Below the pieces are notes generated by a model, which worked only from the letters and a program-made list of their open reading frames with translations, did not search any database and was not told the origin of the DNA. A DNA stretch of 24,819 nucleotides. Origin: Comamonadaceae bacterium UBA2334 (lineage in GTDB: Bacteria > Pseudomonadota > Gammaproteobacteria > Burkholderiales > Burkholderiaceae_C). Both the position numbers and the translations under genes were made by a program. Of this stretch, positions 6,501 to 14,728 are shown piece after piece; position 1 is the stretch's first letter, and each line of letters starts with the position of its first letter. The DNA lies in the NCBI GenBank assembly GCA_002344885.1, contig DDUQ01000027.1, forward strand, positions 906 through 25,724, in the 5' to 3' direction.

Positions 6501-6946
6501 AGTTTCTGGTTCCATTGGGTTTGGCCACCCTGTTTGTCGTAGCCTGGTCGTCGCAAGGCTGGATGGGCATTGCGATGGTGGGTGGCGGCGTGATGATGTG
6601 GGGGTTGCTGCACCTCACCCGCATGATGGCGGTGCTGCGTCGCGCCGCCAACCAGCCCAAAGGCTGGGTGGGCAGTGCCGTGATGCTGAACGCCAAGCTG
6701 AAGAAAGGCGTGAACCTGCTGCACATCATTGCCCTGACCCGCGCACTGGGCGAGCAGGTATCGGGTCAAGGCGAGCAGCCCGAGGTGTTCCGCTGGACCG
6801 ACAATGGCGGCTCCAGCGTGACCTGCCAACTGGTCAACGGCAAGCTGGCAAGCTGGACACTGCACCGGCCTGATGAACCCGATGCACCGGACACACCTGC
6901 TGCGCCCTCCGAAACGCCAGCCGCATTGCCCGCGCACCCAACCTGA
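6497..6946 (+). CDS. Conserved small membrane protein of unknown function
   Basis: A 149-residue protein that I do not recognise as a characterised family. Residues about 3-18 and 22-42 are hydrophobic and form one or two membrane helices (LVPLGLATLFVVAW; MGIAMVGGGVMMWGLL). A soluble domain follows, with a conserved-looking stretch KGWVGSAVMLNAKLKKG and the pattern VTCQLVNGKLASW. The C-terminal 25 residues are Pro/Ala/Glu/Asp-rich and probably disordered. A GAAGG ribosome binding site about 10 bases upstream supports ATG 6497; that site lies in a repeat element. The gene is 13 bases downstream of the CLC gene and probably co-transcribed with it. Its 3' end is 14 bases from the convergent GT25 gene. 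Confidence 0.7.
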   Translation: MKFLVPLGLATLFVVAWSSQGWMGIAMVGGGVMMWGLLHLTRMMAVLRRAANQPKGWVGSAVMLNAKLKKGVNLLHIIALTRALGEQVSGQGEQPEVFRWTDNGGSSVTCQLVNGKLASWTLHRPDEPDAPDTPAAPSETPAALPAHPT

Positions 6947-6960
6947 TTGGCGACAGCCGG

Positions 6961-7743
6961 TCAACCCGCCCGTGCGGACGCCCGTTCACGCCACCAGGTG
7001 AACAGGCCGTGCGCCAGGCGGCTGAGTTCATTGCCCAAGCGGTAGCGGTACACCGAGAGCCGCCGGTACCACGGCAGTCTGGCGGCCTGTGTGCGGTGGC
7101 CTTTGGGTGGGGCCACATCGATGGTGGATCCCTGATCATACGAATGGGTGCACACCACGGGGTGGACCTTGCGCACCTTCAGCCCGAGCGCCCACCCCCT
7201 GTCCTGCGCATGGTCATACGGCAACTGCATGGGCAACAGCTTGTCCAGGTACACCTGCGCCGCCCGGCGGTTGACGACATAGGCGCTGGCTCCCGTGCAG
7301 CGGGACAGCATGACACAGAGGTCGCGTCCCGCCCCCAGTGTCCGCACTGGCCGGGGTGAGCCTGAATGGATGCCCGACAGCTTCACCACATCCCAGGCGT
7401 CGACCTGAGCACCCAATGCGTCCAACACCGCCGGTGTATCGGCTCCGACCACCACGTCATCTTCCAGCACCAGTCCGAATTCGTGTGACGAAGCCAGCAG
7501 TGCCTTCATGGCTTCCAGGTGGGAGAGGTAGCAACCCAGCTCCCGCCAGTTGACGGTTTTGCCGTGCTTGCGCCGGTAGCCCTCTGTGTCGAACAGTGCA
7601 CGCTGGGCATCGGTCAGGCGGTCGCCGTGGATGGCGGCCACCCTGTGCCACGCCAGGCCCAGCGCATCGAGTTGACGGCGCATGCTGTCCAGCCGACCGG
7701 TCGAATGATCGAGGTTGATGACCCACACGCCCAATTGATCCAC
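6961..7743 (-). CDS. Glycosyltransferase family 25 (LOS/LPS sugar transferase)
   Basis: A 260-residue cytoplasmic enzyme of family GT25. The N-terminus GVWVINLDHSTGRL is the typical first strand; RELGCYLSHLEAMKALL and the LVLEDDVVV motif (E94, D95, D96, probable sugar-nucleotide/metal site) follow. GT25 enzymes such as LgtB-type galactosyltransferases add sugars to lipooligosaccharide cores. The C-terminus is basic (LPWYRRLSVYRYRL) and may contact the membrane. GTG 7743 is chosen because an AGGAG lies 7 bases upstream; an in-frame TTG at 7770 would add nine residues and bury that site. The gene is divergent from ilvE across 97 bases and sits at the left end of a surface-glycan gene region. 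Confidence 0.85.
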   Translation of the reverse strand: MDQLGVWVINLDHSTGRLDSMRRQLDALGLAWHRVAAIHGDRLTDAQRALFDTEGYRRKHGKTVNWRELGCYLSHLEAMKALLASSHEFGLVLEDDVVVGADTPAVLDALGAQVDAWDVVKLSGIHSGSPRPVRTLGAGRDLCVMLSRCTGASAYVVNRRAAQVYLDKLLPMQLPYDHAQDRGWALGLKVRKVHPVVCTHSYDQGSTIDVAPPKGHRTQAARLPWYRRLSVYRYRLGNELSRLAHGLFTWWRERASARAG

Positions 7744-7840
7744 GTCCACACTCCTGAAACACCCGCCCAACCAGGTGGCTGGCGATTATCCGCCGCCAGA
7801 CAGCGCCGTAAAATGCGGGCGAACTTATTCGAGGCACACG

Positions 7841-8791
7841 ATGACTGCACTCCCCCCCTCCATGTCTGACCGGGACGGCAAAATCTGGATGGACGGCCAG
7901 ATGGTGGACTGGCGCGACGCCAAGATCCACGTGCTGACGCACACGCTGCACTACGGTTGCGGCGCATTCGAAGGCGTGCGCGCCTACCAGACCGGGTCTG
8001 GCACCGCCATCTTCCGGCTGCAGGAACACACCGAACGGCTGTTCAACAGTGCCAAGATCCTGCGCATGGCCATCCCGTTCACCCAGGCCGAGGTGAACGA
8101 TGCCCAGTGCGCCGTGGTGCGCGAAAACAAGCTGGCCAGCGGCTACCTGCGCCCATTGACCTGGGTGGGTGACAAGAAGCTGGGCGTCAGCCCCAAGGGC
8201 AACACCATCCACCTGATGGTGGCCGCCTGGGCCTGGGGTGCCTACCTGGGCGAAGAAGGCATGAAACGCGGCATCCGGGTCAAGACCAGCAGCTACACCC
8301 GCCACCACGTCAACATCACCATGACGCAGGCCAAGGCCGTGAGCAACTACACCAACAGCATCCTGGCCAACATGGAAGCCACCGACGATGGCTACGACGA
8401 GGCACTGCTGCTGGACAGCTCAGGTTTTGTCAGCGAAGGCGCTGGCGAGAACATCTTCGTGGTGAAAAACGGTGTCATTTACACGCCCGACCTGTCGGCG
8501 GGTGCCCTGAACGGCATCACCCGCAACACGGTGTTCCACATTGCAAAAGACCTGGGGCTGGAGATCGTGCAAAAGCGCATCACGCGTGACGAGGTCTACA
8601 TCGCCGACGAAGCCTTCTTCACCGGCACAGCGGCTGAAGTGACGCCCATCCGCGAACTGGACCGCATCGTGCTGGGCAAGGACGATTACGTTGGCAGCCG
8701 TGGCCCCATCACTGAAAAAATCCAGTCCGCCTTCTTCGACATCGTGCATGGCCGCAACCCGCGCTATGCCCACTGGCTGACCCCCGTCTGA
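7841..8791 (+). CDS. ilvE: Branched-chain amino-acid aminotransferase
   Basis: A 316-residue class IV (fold type IV) PLP enzyme catalysing the last step of valine, leucine and isoleucine synthesis from 2-oxo acids and glutamate. The PLP-binding lysine is K165 in TQAKAVSNYTNS. Other family marks are THTLHYGCGAFEGVRAY near the N-terminus, FVSEGAGENIFVV, LNGITRNTV and FFTGTAAEVTPI. The length matches the family. ATG 7841 has a GAGG site 6 bases upstream; in-frame extension further upstream is not supported. Another ATG at 7862 is possible. A small zf-CHCC gene follows after 26 bases and is probably in the same transcript. Confidence 0.96.
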   Translation: MTALPPSMSDRDGKIWMDGQMVDWRDAKIHVLTHTLHYGCGAFEGVRAYQTGSGTAIFRLQEHTERLFNSAKILRMAIPFTQAEVNDAQCAVVRENKLASGYLRPLTWVGDKKLGVSPKGNTIHLMVAAWAWGAYLGEEGMKRGIRVKTSSYTRHHVNITMTQAKAVSNYTNSILANMEATDDGYDEALLLDSSGFVSEGAGENIFVVKNGVIYTPDLSAGALNGITRNTVFHIAKDLGLEIVQKRITRDEVYIADEAFFTGTAAEVTPIRELDRIVLGKDDYVGSRGPITEKIQSAFFDIVHGRNPRYAHWLTPV

Positions 8792-8817
8792 ACACCAGCA
8801 TTCCAGATTGCCCTACC

Positions 8818-9039
8818 ATGACCTCTGCAACCCGCACCTCCGCCACCGTTGAACTGCTGGCCACCGACCTGAACCACCAGGGCGGTGTGTACTGCCCCAG
8901 CCCCAAGGCCGCCATGGAACTGTGGAACACCCACCCCAAGGTGTACCTGGACGTGGCCCGCACCGGCGAAGCCAAGTGCCCCTACTGCGGCACCGTTTAC
9001 AAACTGAAAGCCGGCGAAGTGGTGGGGCACGGCCACTGA
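8818..9039 (+). CDS. Small zf-CHCC zinc-finger protein
   Basis: A 73-residue protein with the CHCC zinc-finger pattern: C26 in VYCPSP, H39 in NTHPKVYLD, and C54/C57 in CPYCGTVY. The domain (zf-CHCC) is related to the mitochondrial complex I accessory subunit NDUFS6. Bacterial stand-alone copies are common in proteobacteria, but their role is not firmly known. The protein is complete and follows ilvE by 26 bases on the same strand, so co-transcription is likely. No strong Shine-Dalgarno site is visible before ATG 8818. A short GGCC-CTTC-GGCC hairpin (9053-9064) follows the stop, before the convergent GT2 gene. Confidence 0.88.
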   Translation: MTSATRTSATVELLATDLNHQGGVYCPSPKAAMELWNTHPKVYLDVARTGEAKCPYCGTVYKLKAGEVVGHGH

Positions 9040-9076
9040 CGCACCGCCAGCCGGCCCTTCGGCCACACGGGCAGCG

Positions 9077-10048
9077 TCAATGGGCCGGTGGTTTTCCGCG
9101 CCACCCATGGCGCAATCCTGCCCACTGCATGGCGAATGCCTGCGCCCAGGCCCACAGGGGGTTCACGTTCGACGCATGCGCAGCCAACGCACGGCGCTCG
9201 TGCCAGTTCTCGGCACGGCACATCGCCAGCATTAACTCACTCTGGTGCAGCTTGCGCGCCATGCCGCCCCGCCACAAACCGGCGAGTCCGGCTTGCTGCA
9301 GATCCTGACGGACCTGGAGCGCCAACGCACGCTGGCGGGTGTGTTTGACCACGAGTCGCCGCCGGTGGGCAGCCGGATCGGTTGCCTGCGGACCGGCAGC
9401 CGACAAACCGCCCCGACGGTAGCGCAGCAAAGGCTCGTTGACCGTGACCCCCCCGCCCAGGCAGGTAGCACGCAAGGCCATGACCTGGTCTTCGTACGGC
9501 AAATCGGCGCGAATGGGGCCAAATCGGGCGAACAGGCGCCGCGTAAAGGCATGCGAAGCACCCACCACGTAGGGCCGCTTGTTCAGCCAGTCTGACGCGC
9601 CACGCCAGCGAGAGAGGTCGTCTACCCGTATCACCCCCCTGTCTCGGCCATCGGCATCCATGTCGATCAAGTGGCTGGCAATCAAGTCGGCGCGGCAGCC
9701 CGTCGCATCCCACGCAGCAGCCAACGTGCGCACGCGATGCGGCAGGCTGATGTCGTCGCCCGCGGCGGTCACCACCAACTGCCCTGTGCAATCGGCCACC
9801 GCCGCGTTGTAATGGGCACTCACGCCCAGGTTGACCGGATTGCGTCGTACTCTCACGCTGTGAGGCCCCCTGTAGGCGTCGGCCAGGCGCTGCAAAACGT
9901 CAAACGTGCCATCTGTCGAGGCGTCGTCGGTCAGCACAATTTCCAGGGGCTCGCTGTCCTGAGCCAGGCACGATCTCACCGCATCCTCGACCAGGGCCAC
10001 CTGGTTGAAGGCAAACAGCAACATACTGATTCGGGGCGTGGATGGCAT
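9077..10048 (-). CDS. Glycosyltransferase family 2 protein
   Basis: A 323-residue GT-A-fold enzyme. The N-terminal strand ISMLLFAFNQ is followed by EIVLTDDASTDGT (D41/D42, nucleotide-sugar binding), a GDD triplet in VVTAAGDDISLPHRV (DXD-like metal site), and YEDQVMALRA, which fits the catalytic ED position. The C-terminal part is basic and amphipathic, as in enzymes working at the inner membrane. The donor and acceptor cannot be read; the neighbours suggest LPS or capsule assembly. ATG 10048 is used, but a TTG at 10078 with a GAGG about 5 bases upstream is a realistic alternative that adds ten residues. The gene is divergent from the double-GT2 fusion gene and convergent with the zf-CHCC gene. 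Confidence 0.85.
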   Translation of the reverse strand: MPSTPRISMLLFAFNQVALVEDAVRSCLAQDSEPLEIVLTDDASTDGTFDVLQRLADAYRGPHSVRVRRNPVNLGVSAHYNAAVADCTGQLVVTAAGDDISLPHRVRTLAAAWDATGCRADLIASHLIDMDADGRDRGVIRVDDLSRWRGASDWLNKRPYVVGASHAFTRRLFARFGPIRADLPYEDQVMALRATCLGGGVTVNEPLLRYRRGGLSAAGPQATDPAAHRRRLVVKHTRQRALALQVRQDLQQAGLAGLWRGGMARKLHQSELMLAMCRAENWHERRALAAHASNVNPLWAWAQAFAMQWAGLRHGWRGKPPAH

Positions 10049-10107
10049 CGGGCGGTCACATTTCAAAGTCGCAGACAATCCTGCCTCAGACCACTACCAA
10101 CATTCGC

Positions 10108-11766
10108 ATGCCCCTGACGGACACGCCACCTGGCCTGGAACAGGTGACAGTCATTATCGTGACCTACAACAGCGCACATTGCATCGCTGCGCTGAGTCAC
10201 GCCCTGGCAAAAGCGCCTCATGTGACCGTTGTGGACAACGCCAGCCAGGATGGCACACCTGAGACCGTCGCTCGTCTGATGCCCAGCGCGAGCGTGGTGA
10301 GGAATGCCAGCAACCTCGGATTCGGCGCAGCCAACAACCTGGGTCTGGATGCAGTCACCACACCCTACGCCCTGTTGCTCAACCCCGACTGCACCATCAC
10401 TCCAGAGAGCATTGCCCGCCTGGTCGCCACCGCCGATGCGTTGCCCAATACCATGGTCGTTGCACCCCAATTGCTGGACGAGCAGGGCCAGCCGCAACTC
10501 AACTACGGCTGGCCACGGCATCAGTGGCATTCACGAGGCCCGGCAGCCGACGGCCCGGTCAGCGTTGGCAACGCCTGTGCAGCGGCATGGTTGTTGCGCT
10601 GCCAGGGTGAGGCCTGGCGTTTCGATACCGATTTCTTTTTGTACTACGAGGACGAGGATCTCTGCCTTCGCATCCTGAAGGCACGCAAGGAGATCGTGAT
10701 CGAGCCCAGAAGCACCGCCATCCATGTCAACCGCGGCTCCGTCAGGGGGCCGTCGACCTGGCAGACCGAATGGGGCCGGGGATTTCATCACAGCCGGTCC
10801 AAAATTCTATTCCAACGCAAGCACAAGGGCATGACCCAGGCAAAGCAGGCCAGACGCACCGCGCTCGCACTGGGGATGGTCGAGGTTTTGCTAAGACTGC
10901 TGCTGCTGCGGCCCTACCTCATCGCCCGAAGCGCAGGACGGCTGGCGGGCATGTGGCGTGCTTTTGAACCGCTCGCGATGCCTGCGCGGCAACGCCCCAG
11001 CCTGACCATTGCCGTGCTGACGCTGAATGAGGAGGCTCAAATTGAAGCGTGCTTGCGCAGTGCTGCATTTGCAGACCAGCTGCTGGTGGTCGATGCCGGC
11101 AGCTCCGACCGAACCGTCCAGATGGCGCAGGCCCTGGGAGCAGAGGTGCATGTACATGCGGACTGGCAAGGGTTTGCGGTTCAACGCAACCGCTTACTTC
11201 AACACACCAAAGGTGACTGGGTGTTTTTTCTGGATGCAGACGAAGTGATCCCACCCGAGCTGGCGCAGGACATCCTGGCTGCCATTGCAACCGATCACGA
11301 TGCGGTGTACCACGTCACCTGGCTGCACGTTGCATTCGGAGAGCCCTTGACCCTGATGCGCCGGGGCAAGGGCATTCCCCGTCTGTTTCCTGTTCGGCAA
11401 GTGGTCCAGTTTGAAGGGGTGGTGCACGAAGGTGCCCGACTCAAAGACCCAGACATTCCCCACAACACGCTGAACACCCGCCTGCTACACCACTCCCGGA
11501 GAACCATCCACCAAAGCCTGCTTAAAGTGGCGCAATACGCACAACTCGGCGCCATCAAGCGTCTTGAGCGAGGTCAGAAAGGCGGACTGGCCAGGGGTTT
11601 TGCCAGTGGCATGACCAGTTTTTTTCGCTACTACATCCTGCAAAGAGGGTTTCTCTGCGGACGTGCAGGCTTCCTGCTGAGCCTGGTGGTTGCGCTGGAG
11701 TCTTTCTTCCGCTACACGGCCATGACGGTTGACCGAGATCACCTGCAATCCCCTGCCTCACGCTGA
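10108..11766 (+). CDS. Tandem fusion of two family 2 glycosyltransferases
   Basis: A 552-residue protein with two complete GT2 domains. The N-terminal domain (about residues 12-250) is WbbL/rhamnosyltransferase-like: VTVIIVTYNS, VTVVDNASQDGT, NLGFGAANNLG, LLLNPDC (N92-P93-D94) and FFLYYEDEDLCLR. A hydrophobic helix with LLRLLLLRPYLIA bridges residues about 255-277. The C-terminal domain (about 297-552) resembles WaaE/KdtX LPS-core transferases: LTIAVLTLNEEAQI, LLVVDAGSSDRTV, WQGFAVQRN, WVFFLDADE (D376, D378), and a hydrophobic tail FRYYILQRGF. One polypeptide could thus add two sugars in sequence on the LPS core (inference). ATG 10108 precedes the first domain strand closely; ATG 10042 is in frame but runs through the divergent promoter region. 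The stop overlaps the ligase start (TGATG). Confidence 0.88.
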   Translation: MPLTDTPPGLEQVTVIIVTYNSAHCIAALSHALAKAPHVTVVDNASQDGTPETVARLMPSASVVRNASNLGFGAANNLGLDAVTTPYALLLNPDCTITPESIARLVATADALPNTMVVAPQLLDEQGQPQLNYGWPRHQWHSRGPAADGPVSVGNACAAAWLLRCQGEAWRFDTDFFLYYEDEDLCLRILKARKEIVIEPRSTAIHVNRGSVRGPSTWQTEWGRGFHHSRSKILFQRKHKGMTQAKQARRTALALGMVEVLLRLLLLRPYLIARSAGRLAGMWRAFEPLAMPARQRPSLTIAVLTLNEEAQIEACLRSAAFADQLLVVDAGSSDRTVQMAQALGAEVHVHADWQGFAVQRNRLLQHTKGDWVFFLDADEVIPPELAQDILAAIATDHDAVYHVTWLHVAFGEPLTLMRRGKGIPRLFPVRQVVQFEGVVHEGARLKDPDIPHNTLNTRLLHHSRRTIHQSLLKVAQYAQLGAIKRLERGQKGGLARGFASGMTSFFRYYILQRGFLCGRAGFLLSLVVALESFFRYTAMTVDRDHLQSPASR

Positions 11767-13079
11767 TGCCGCTCTCAACACCCACTGTTGCTCACAAGGC
11801 GATGGCAGTTGCCTGCTTTGCCCTGCCTGGACTGGCCCTGACGCTGCCGTCTGGCTATTCGTTGCCCGCCCTGGGCCTGTGCCTGTTGGGGGCCATGGCC
11901 TGGTTTCACGGCGCAGGTCAAGACCCCGTCATGCGCCATCTGCGGCTGTTTGCGTGGGCATTGACAGGTCTCTGTGCACTGTGGACTTGGGACGCCTTTT
12001 TGTCGCAACCCTTCAAAGTCAACGCACTGGACCGCCCGATCAAGTTTGCGTTGATCTGGCTGGCATTGCCGGCTGTGGTGTGGCTGCCGCCGCCCGCAAG
12101 AGCACTGCGCTGGGGCGTTTGGCTGGGTGCCCTGGGTGCTGCTGCCACTGCGTTCTGGCAGGTACAAGTACTGGGCATGGACCGCGCCTGGGGCTACACC
12201 AATGCCATCCAGTTTGGCAACCTGGCGCTGCTGCTGGCCGCCTGGAGTGTCATCTGGGCGGCGCAGGCCAATGGACGAGAACAATGGCTGTCATGGGCTG
12301 CGGTTGCCGCTGCACTGTTTGCAATGATCGCTTCCGAATCAAGGGGAGGATGGTGGGTTTCCTTGTTTCTGCTGCCGGCAGCGTGGTGGCTGTCCCGTCG
12401 GACCTTGACAACCGTTCCGACGCTACGCCCGCGCAAACATCCTGCAACCATGTGGGTGACGGTCGCAACTGCATCGCTGACGCTGGTCGCACTCGGCACA
12501 CAGGCCCCACGTCTGGCAGAGCGTACACAACAAGCATTGCATGAGGCTCAACTTCACCTCACCACGGGCGAAAGCACCAACTCAGTGGGGCAAAGACTGG
12601 CCCACTGGCGTTTGGCATGGGGCATGGGACAAGACAAGCCGCTGACCGGGTGGGGAGAGCAAGGCTACCAACAAGAAAAATCCCGCCGTATCGACACCGG
12701 CGAAGCGCCAGAGGTGCTGCGAACATTTCAACATGCCCACAACGAGTGGCTCGACATGTGGGCCAAACACGGCCTGCTGGGCGTTCTGGGTTTGCTGGCG
12801 GTTTACCTGGTGCCCGCAGCGCTTTACAGCCGGACACTGATCCGGCCCAACACAACGGAAGTCCCGCCCACTGCCTACACCGTCATACAGCAAGTCGGCG
12901 CGGCGTGCGGTCTGTTGACGGTCATCGGCTACCTGGGTTTTGGCATGACGCAGGTGATGTTTGCGCACAACAGCAGCAGCATCATGTACGTGTTCATGAA
13001 CCTGCTGTGGCTGGGCGTCGTGCTTGCGCCCCAAGGCGACGGTTTGTCCAAAAAAAAACCACCAGAACCTGAGTCCTGA
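11766..13079 (+). CDS. O-antigen ligase family protein (WaaL-like)
   Basis: A 437-residue polytopic inner-membrane protein with around ten or more hydrophobic segments. The Wzy_C/O-antigen-ligase signature is present: SESRGGWW with conserved R193, then a large periplasmic loop, then the motif HAHNEWLD (H323, H325). The loop includes GQRLAHWRLAWGMGQDKPLTGWGEQGY, a pattern common to ligases and polymerases. WaaL joins undecaprenyl-linked O-antigen to lipid A-core in the periplasm; the related Wzy polymerase cannot be excluded. The start overlaps the stop of the GT2 fusion gene (TGATG), so the two are translationally coupled. The C-terminus is basic (SKKKPPEPES). Confidence 0.87.
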   Translation: MPLSTPTVAHKAMAVACFALPGLALTLPSGYSLPALGLCLLGAMAWFHGAGQDPVMRHLRLFAWALTGLCALWTWDAFLSQPFKVNALDRPIKFALIWLALPAVVWLPPPARALRWGVWLGALGAAATAFWQVQVLGMDRAWGYTNAIQFGNLALLLAAWSVIWAAQANGREQWLSWAAVAAALFAMIASESRGGWWVSLFLLPAAWWLSRRTLTTVPTLRPRKHPATMWVTVATASLTLVALGTQAPRLAERTQQALHEAQLHLTTGESTNSVGQRLAHWRLAWGMGQDKPLTGWGEQGYQQEKSRRIDTGEAPEVLRTFQHAHNEWLDMWAKHGLLGVLGLLAVYLVPAALYSRTLIRPNTTEVPPTAYTVIQQVGAACGLLTVIGYLGFGMTQVMFAHNSSSIMYVFMNLLWLGVVLAPQGDGLSKKKPPEPES

Positions 13080-13293
13080 TGGTCTTGAAAGTCCTTTTGA
13101 GGGGACATCGTTGGGAACCTTGTGCAGGTTGTAAACGTCTTCTTGGCCCTGCTTTGTTCTTAAAAACCGGAGTGTTGTGACAGCAACGGAGTGAATTGTG
13201 CAGCGCCGCAAGCGCCTTGCACATCCCCCATTTGGGGGAGGCAACAACGGTTTTCGGATAAAAAAGCCGCCCACCATCCGCCATAAAGACGGA
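13080..13293. other. Convergent intergenic region with hairpins (possible terminator)
   Basis: A 214-base gap between the convergent ligase and histidine kinase genes, with no credible gene. It holds an imperfect hairpin at 13198-13223 (GTGCA/TGCAC arms) directly followed by a perfect 6-bp stem TCCCCC-ATTT-GGGGGA at 13224-13239. No uridine tract follows on the plus strand. On the minus strand, six T's (complement of 13260-13265) lie after a weak ATCCG/CGGAT stem at 13276-13294 that overlaps the kinase stop. Terminator function is only possible, not shown. Confidence 0.35.
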
Positions 13294-14676
13294 TCAAACT
13301 TGAATGGGCAAGCGCACCACAAACCTTGCTCCGCCGCTCGGCCTGGGCAGGCACTGCACGCTGCCACCGTGCCTGACCGCAATCGACCTCACCAGCGACA
13401 GACCCAGCCCCACGCCACCATGCTTCTCGCTGGCACCCGGCAAACGGAAAAACGGCTCGAAAATCTGGTCGCAATAGACCAGCGGCACACCCGGTCCACG
13501 GTCGTCTACCGTGATGATTGCGTTTCGCGCACCCGCCTCGTCGGTTTCGGCCAGCGTCAACACCACGCCTGGCTCGGCATCAGCATCGGCACGGGCACCG
13601 GCCGCATTCGGTTCCGCCGCCGTACTTTGTGCCGCCGCAGGGGGGACGGTCTTGCCGTAGCGTTCGGCGTTTTCGAGCAAATTGCGGATCAGGCGGCGCA
13701 ACAAGCGCGCGTCGCCTTGCAACATGGGTTGCGCCTCGACCTGCAATTGGGCACCGGTGCGCGCGCACTCCTCGGCCGCCAAACCGGTCAGGTCGATCGT
13801 TTCCCACTGCAGTGGCGACTGCTCGGTCGCGTCCAGGCGGCTGGCCAACAGAATTTCGTCGATCAGCAGGTCCAGCTCGGCAATGTTGCGCGCAATTTCT
13901 GCACGTTGCCGCTGCTGCCGGTCGGCATCCCCGCCAGCCATCAGTTCCAACCCCATTCGGATGCGCGCGAGTGGCGAACGCAACTCGTGCGAGGCATTGG
14001 CCAGCAAAGCCTTGTGCGACTGCACCAGCACCTGCACCCGCTCGGCCGCCACGTTGAACCGCTGGGCCAGGTAGGCCACCTCGTCATCCCCCTGTACGGG
14101 CAACCGAGCAGACAGGTCGCCCTTGCCCCATCGTTCCACACCCTCACGCAAGCGCTCCAACCGCTGGGTCAACCAGCGCACCACCGGGTAGGTGCCCAGT
14201 GCGACCGCCACCGCCAGAAACACCAGCGTGCCGCCAAACCCCCACGACTGCAGGCTCCACCCCCGATCAGGCGGGCCGGCTTTGCCAGGGGGCCTGCGGG
14301 GCAGCTGGACATAAAGGGTGTCGCCGTCGCGGGTGGTGACCTCGAATTCCACCGGTCCGCCATGGCCAGGTGGGCGAATGGGGCGGGCCGGTGCCTGGCC
14401 CACCACCTCGCCGGCGGCGTTGAAAATCACGATTTCGCGTCCCGGCCGTTCAGCCCGGTCGCGATCGCGATCGAGCCGCCACAACCAGCCTGCCAACAGC
14501 GTGAGCACTGCCAACGCCAGCACCACGGCCAGCCAGATGCGCAAATACAGGCGCTGAGACAACAACTGCGGCACGGGCACAAGCGGCCACAGCGCCGCCC
14601 ACCAGCGAAGCCGTTTGCGGCGTGCGTCACCATCCGGTGCTGGCCCGGGCTGCGGATCGACGGGAGCTGGTGCCAT
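13294..14676 (-). CDS. Two-component sensor histidine kinase (EnvZ/CpxA-like)
   Basis: A 460-residue membrane kinase. Two membrane helices (LRIWLAVVLALAVLTLLAGWLW and LVFLAVAVALGTYPVV) flank a periplasmic domain of about 85 residues. A HAMP region, the H-box ASHELRSPLARI (phosphorylated H230), the N-box RNLLENAERYG, G1 DDRGPGVP, F-box FEPFFRLPG and G2 GGVGLGLSLVRS follow. An Ala-rich low-complexity segment of about 25 residues (AAAQSTAAEPNAAGA...) is inserted between the N-box and G1, where most kinases have a short strand pair. The gene follows its response regulator on the same strand. ATG 14676 is chosen; an upstream TTG at 14748 would overlap the regulator by 20 bases and cannot be excluded, because no clear ribosome binding site is visible at ATG 14676. 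The signal sensed is unknown. Confidence 0.92.
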   Translation of the reverse strand: MAPAPVDPQPGPAPDGDARRKRLRWWAALWPLVPVPQLLSQRLYLRIWLAVVLALAVLTLLAGWLWRLDRDRDRAERPGREIVIFNAAGEVVGQAPARPIRPPGHGGPVEFEVTTRDGDTLYVQLPRRPPGKAGPPDRGWSLQSWGFGGTLVFLAVAVALGTYPVVRWLTQRLERLREGVERWGKGDLSARLPVQGDDEVAYLAQRFNVAAERVQVLVQSHKALLANASHELRSPLARIRMGLELMAGGDADRQQRQRAEIARNIAELDLLIDEILLASRLDATEQSPLQWETIDLTGLAAEECARTGAQLQVEAQPMLQGDARLLRRLIRNLLENAERYGKTVPPAAAQSTAAEPNAAGARADADAEPGVVLTLAETDEAGARNAIITVDDRGPGVPLVYCDQIFEPFFRLPGASEKHGGVGLGLSLVRSIAVRHGGSVQCLPRPSGGARFVVRLPIQV

Positions 14677-14728
14677 AGGGGTTGGGCTTGTCAGGTGACG
14701 CAAAACGTCTGGACAGCAGCAGGCCCGG

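Noticed and set aside
9053..9087. GGCC-CTTC-GGCC hairpin as an intrinsic terminator between zf-CHCC and GT2
   Set aside because: The stem is only 4 bp and no T-tract follows on either strand; it is kept only as a remark.
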